Position numbers and translations under genes: made by a program
Notes under the pieces: generated by a model
What the model saw: only the letters and a program-made list of their open reading frames with translations
Databases searched by the model: none
What the model was told of the DNA's origin: nothing
Shown: one piece after another, positions 61,296-64,000 of the stretch
How the letters are laid out: each line of letters begins with the position of its first letter
How positions within the stretch are numbered: the stretch's first letter is position 1
DNA from: Pontibacter korlensis
GTDB lineage: Bacteria > Bacteroidota > Bacteroidia > Cytophagales > Hymenobacteraceae
Assembly: GCF_000973725.1 (NCBI RefSeq)
Contig: NZ_CP009621.1
Coordinates: 1,834,501 to 1,898,500 of the forward strand
Direction of reading: 5' to 3'
Length of the DNA: 64,000 bases

Positions 61296-62795
61296 ATGAA
61301 AACCAAAAATATAAAGTTTGTTGCAGCTATACTTGGTGCTACACTGAGCTTAACTGCATGTGAGAAAGATTACTTAGAGGTTGTGCCTTCCAATGCTGTG
61401 TCTTATGATCAGGCATATAGCACCAAAAGTGGTATGGAGGCTGCACTGACAGGTATCATTCGCTTGATGCGTCAGGCACCTGTTAACCAAGGTTCAGTAA
61501 GCCACGACAGTTACGGGGTACCTTCCCTGATGATGACGTTTGACGTGATGGGGCAGGATATAATGGCAAACACTAACTGGTATGTATATCAGTATGAGTT
61601 AGATAACAAGGCGTCGATCTACCGTGGTACCCGTATCATCTGGGGTCACTCTTATAACCTGATCACGAATGCGAACAACATCATTGCTAATGCTAAAAAC
61701 CTGCCAGATGCTACTGAAGCAGAGAAAGCATCTTTTGTGGGTGAAGCTAAGGTAATCAGAGCGTTTGCTTACTTCAACCTGGCTCGTGTTTATCAGCATA
61801 CTTATTTGAAAGATAAGAATGCTTTAGCTGTTCCGTTAATGCTGGATCCTGCAACGCCACAAACAGAAGGTAAGGAGAGAGCTACGTTAGAGCAGGTATT
61901 CACTCAGATCTTGGCTGACCTTAATGATGCAGAGCAAAACCTAACAGGTTCTCGTCCTAGCAAGAGCCGTATCAACAAAAACGTTGCTCAAGGCATGCTA
62001 GCCCGTGTTTACCTTGAAATGGGAGAGTGGGCGAAAGCTGCCGAGTTTGCTGCAAAAGCACGCGAAGGCTATCCGTTGATGTCTGCTACTCAATACAAAG
62101 CAGGCTTTAACAACTACAGCAATCCGGAATGGATTTGGGGTCTACCTCAGTCTGCTGACCAGAACAACGCTTATGCCTCATTCTACTCTTTTATAGATGG
62201 CCGTTATACAGTAAACGAAAACGGAAGCCGGGAATATGCTCGTAGAGGTTATAATAACCTTCGTGCTAACGATGAGTTCGTTGAGCTGTTTGATGAGAAT
62301 GATGCACGTCGTGAATTCCAGGAAGATGAGAGTGCCTTTACAACTAACAGTGAAGGTGAGAAAATCTGGAACCACGATCGCTTCACCATTACAAAATTCA
62401 AGGACCTTGTAGACTTAGGTGGTCACATTGTTCTGATGCGTTCTGCTGAGATGCTACTTATCGAGGCTGAAGCTAAAGCTCAATTAGGTGACTTTGTAGG
62501 TGCTCAGGAGCTGCTGCTAGAGCTGCGTCAGAACCGCTATACAGATGCTGCTGTAGTGCTGCCAACACTTAATGCTGGAAATGCTCTTCTGGAAGAGATC
62601 TATGTAGAGAGAAGAAAAGAGCTTTACGGCGAAGGCTTTGGACTGTTTGATATCAAGCGTCTTCAGAAGCCACTGGTAAGAGAGGGTAACCATACAGCTA
62701 AAGAGGGAGTTACTCCAGCTAACTCTGATCTGTTTATCCACCAGATACCACAGGGAGAGATGGATGCTAATCCAAATATGGTGCAAAATCCGTAA
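61296..62795 (+). CDS. SusD/RagB-type surface lipoprotein (pair 2)
   Basis: 499 residues with a lipobox (LGATLSLTAC) and the SusD-typical start EKDYLEVVPSNAVS. FVGEAKVIRAFAYFNLARVY and, near the C-terminus, EEIYVERRKELYGEGFGLFD match the fold. It works with the SusC 22 bp upstream. Directly after its stop an insertion sequence begins, so any genes that formerly followed may have been cut off or displaced. Confidence 0.96.
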   Translation: MKTKNIKFVAAILGATLSLTACEKDYLEVVPSNAVSYDQAYSTKSGMEAALTGIIRLMRQAPVNQGSVSHDSYGVPSLMMTFDVMGQDIMANTNWYVYQYELDNKASIYRGTRIIWGHSYNLITNANNIIANAKNLPDATEAEKASFVGEAKVIRAFAYFNLARVYQHTYLKDKNALAVPLMLDPATPQTEGKERATLEQVFTQILADLNDAEQNLTGSRPSKSRINKNVAQGMLARVYLEMGEWAKAAEFAAKAREGYPLMSATQYKAGFNNYSNPEWIWGLPQSADQNNAYASFYSFIDGRYTVNENGSREYARRGYNNLRANDEFVELFDENDARREFQEDESAFTTNSEGEKIWNHDRFTITKFKDLVDLGGHIVLMRSAEMLLIEAEAKAQLGDFVGAQELLLELRQNRYTDAAVVLPTLNAGNALLEEIYVERRKELYGEGFGLFDIKRLQKPLVREGNHTAKEGVTPANSDLFIHQIPQGEMDANPNMVQNP

Positions 62796-62817
62796 CAGGA
62801 TTCTTTGATTATAGAGG

Positions 62818-62849
62818 AAGGGGCTGTCCAAAAAGGGCGGCCCCTTTTT
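62818..62849. terminator. Hairpin that may be both the susCD terminator and the IS left end
   Basis: AAGGGGC (62818-62824) pairs with GCCCCTT (62840-62846), then TTTC. The sequence GGGGCTGTCCAAAAAGGG resembles the terminal inverted repeat of IS1182-type elements, so one sequence may serve both roles. Confidence 0.5.
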
Positions 62850-64000
62850 CATTTTCTCCTCTTTTGCTATTTTAGTAGGTATGAAAAGGCGCAACGTTGT
62901 TTTCAAGGAGCAGCCGGGCCACCAGGTGGTCCTGTTCCCCCAAAGCATCGGAGACCGCATCCCGGAAGGCCACCCGGTGCGGCTCGTGGACCGGGTGGTC
63001 GATGAGCTCAACATCGACCGCATCATAGCCACCTACAAGGGCGGGGGCACGAGCAGCTACCACCCACGGATGCTCTTGAAAGTGCTCTTCTACGCTTACC
63101 TGAACAACATCTACTCCTGCCGCCGCATCGCCCGGGCCCTGGAGGAGAACATCCACTTCATGTGGCTCTCGGGCGGCAGCACCCCCGACTTCCGCACCAT
63201 CAACGACTTCCGCTCCCGCCGCCTCAAGAACCAGATCCAGGACTTGTTTGCCGAGCTGGTGCGCCTCTTAAACCGCCTGGGCTACGTGAGCCTGGAGACC
63301 CAGTACGTGGACGGCACCAAGCTGGAGGCAGCAGCCAATCGCTACACCTTCGTGTGGCGGGGCTCAGTGGAGAAGAACAAGCAAAAGCTGGAGACAAAGA
63401 TCAAGGCCGTGCTCTCGGACATCAAGCAGGCCATCAAAGAAGACAGGAAAGCGCCTCAGGAGCAGCCGCCCGAGAAGGTGGACGCCCAGCGCCTGAAAGA
63501 GGAGATCCGCCAGCTCAACGAGCGCGTGGCTGAGCTGGACAAGCAGGCCCGCAAGCAGGTGGCCAAACTGGAGAAAGAGCACCTGCCGCGACTACAAAAA
63601 TACGAGGAGCAGCTAGAGAAGCTCGGTGAGAGGAACAGCTATAGCAAAACAGACGAGGATGCCACTTTCATGCGGATGAAAGAAGACCACATGAAGAACG
63701 GGCAGCTGAAGCCCGCCTACAACGTGCAGATCAGCTCCGAGGGCCAGCTGATCACCAATTTCTCTTTGCACCAGCGCCCGGGCGACACGGCCACGCTGAT
63801 CCCGCACCTGGAGCAGTTCCAGGCCCATTACCAGCGGCAGTCAAAAGAAGTGGTGGCCGACGCCGGCTACGGCTCGGAGCAGAACTACGCCTGGCTCGAA
63901 GAGCACCAGGTAGAGGCCTACGTCAAGTACAGCTACTTCCATCAAGAGCAGAAGCGCAAGTTCAAGAACGACATCTTCCACGCCCAGCACCTGTACTACA
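62820..64000 (+). mobile_element. IS1182-family insertion sequence, left part
   Basis: From the terminal-repeat-like GGGGCTGTCC at 62820 to beyond the window edge. The right end and target duplication are not visible. The GC content is markedly higher than in neighbouring genes. Confidence 0.7.
62881..64000 (+). CDS. IS1182-family transposase, partial
   Basis: At least 373 residues from the ATG at 62881, truncated by the window edge. It starts with the typical domain ([60 protein letters not shown]). A charged coiled-coil insertion follows (about residues 160-245). The visible acidic catalytic residues of the DDE type lie in YVDGTKLEA and [12 protein letters not shown]. The third would lie beyond the window. 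Codon use is much richer in G and C than in the SusCD genes, a sign of recent import. The gene is intact as far as visible. Confidence 0.9.
   Translation, partial: MKRRNVVFKEQPGHQVVLFPQSIGDRIPEGHPVRLVDRVVDELNIDRIIATYKGGGTSSYHPRMLLKVLFYAYLNNIYSCRRIARALEENIHFMWLSGGSTPDFRTINDFRSRRLKNQIQDLFAELVRLLNRLGYVSLETQYVDGTKLEAAANRYTFVWRGSVEKNKQKLETKIKAVLSDIKQAIKEDRKAPQEQPPEKVDAQRLKEEIRQLNERVAELDKQARKQVAKLEKEHLPRLQKYEEQLEKLGERNSYSKTDEDATFMRMKEDHMKNGQLKPAYNVQISSEGQLITNFSLHQRPGDTATLIPHLEQFQAHYQRQSKEVVADAGYGSEQNYAWLEEHQVEAYVKYSYFHQEQKRKFKNDIFHAQHLYY

Noticed and set aside
62872-63156. Minus-strand frame within the transposase
   Set aside because: Shadow of the GC-rich transposase gene.

Overview
The window is a stretch of bacterial chromosome from the phylum Bacteroidetes (Bacteroidota), most likely a Pontibacter-like member of the Cytophagales/Hymenobacteraceae. 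This rests on two SusC/SusD outer-membrane nutrient-uptake pairs, a third TonB-dependent receptor, type IX secretion (PorZ plus cargo with C-terminal sorting domains), many lipoproteins with a Cys lipobox, TAnnTTTG-type promoter elements, weak Shine-Dalgarno signals and moderate GC. The genus is an inference; no rRNA or tRNA gene is present to confirm it.

Layout. 1-5.7 kb: 5' part of a TonB receptor, a candidate small RNA, a tiny Gly/Cys-rich membrane protein, a MoxR AAA ATPase and three poorly characterised proteins, mostly on the minus strand. 5.7-9.8 kb (plus): 2Fe-2S ferredoxin, thymidine kinase, porZ and recO. 9.9-13 kb: an operon of nrnA and two FKBP lipoproteins, then divergent ndk. 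13.1-13.6 kb: a GC-rich, gene-free, repeat-like block. 13.6-21.7 kb: LysM protein, lipocalin-like lipoprotein, MFS transporter, alpha/beta hydrolase, dxs, scpA, a flippase-like membrane protein and an NTF2-fold protein. 21.8-31.3 kb: FAD monooxygenase, chromate transporter, asd, two pseudogenes, a lipase-like lipoprotein, a TSUP transporter and a DUF2059 protein. 31.6-36.9 kb: a four-gene tetR-ABC-HlyD-TolC export operon whose ABC ATPase has lost almost every catalytic motif. 37.2-47.5 kb: diiron MBL protein, RhlE-type helicase, a DUF2892/DCC/DHFR-like operon, a sugar-dehydrogenase/cytochrome c pair, a DUF2752/TM2 pair, an M1 peptidase exported by type IX secretion and a TraB/GumN protein. 48-62.8 kb (plus): two SusC/SusD pairs enclosing an amidase and an S9 prolyl-oligopeptidase-family enzyme, which looks like a peptide or amide scavenging region. 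62.8-64 kb: left part of a GC-rich IS1182-family insertion sequence running off the window.

The genes are mostly housekeeping (nucleotides, isoprenoids, lysine/threonine precursors, DNA repair, chromosome condensation) mixed with envelope and nutrient-uptake functions. Most transcription units end in strong hairpin terminators. Several of these overlap the longest possible upstream starts of the next gene and so help to choose the real start. The most unusual items are the pseudo-ATPase-like exporter operon, the orphan small-RNA candidate at 1.5 kb, the decayed lamin-tail/sorting-domain gene at 27.3 kb, and a very frequent AAGTATA word on both strands.
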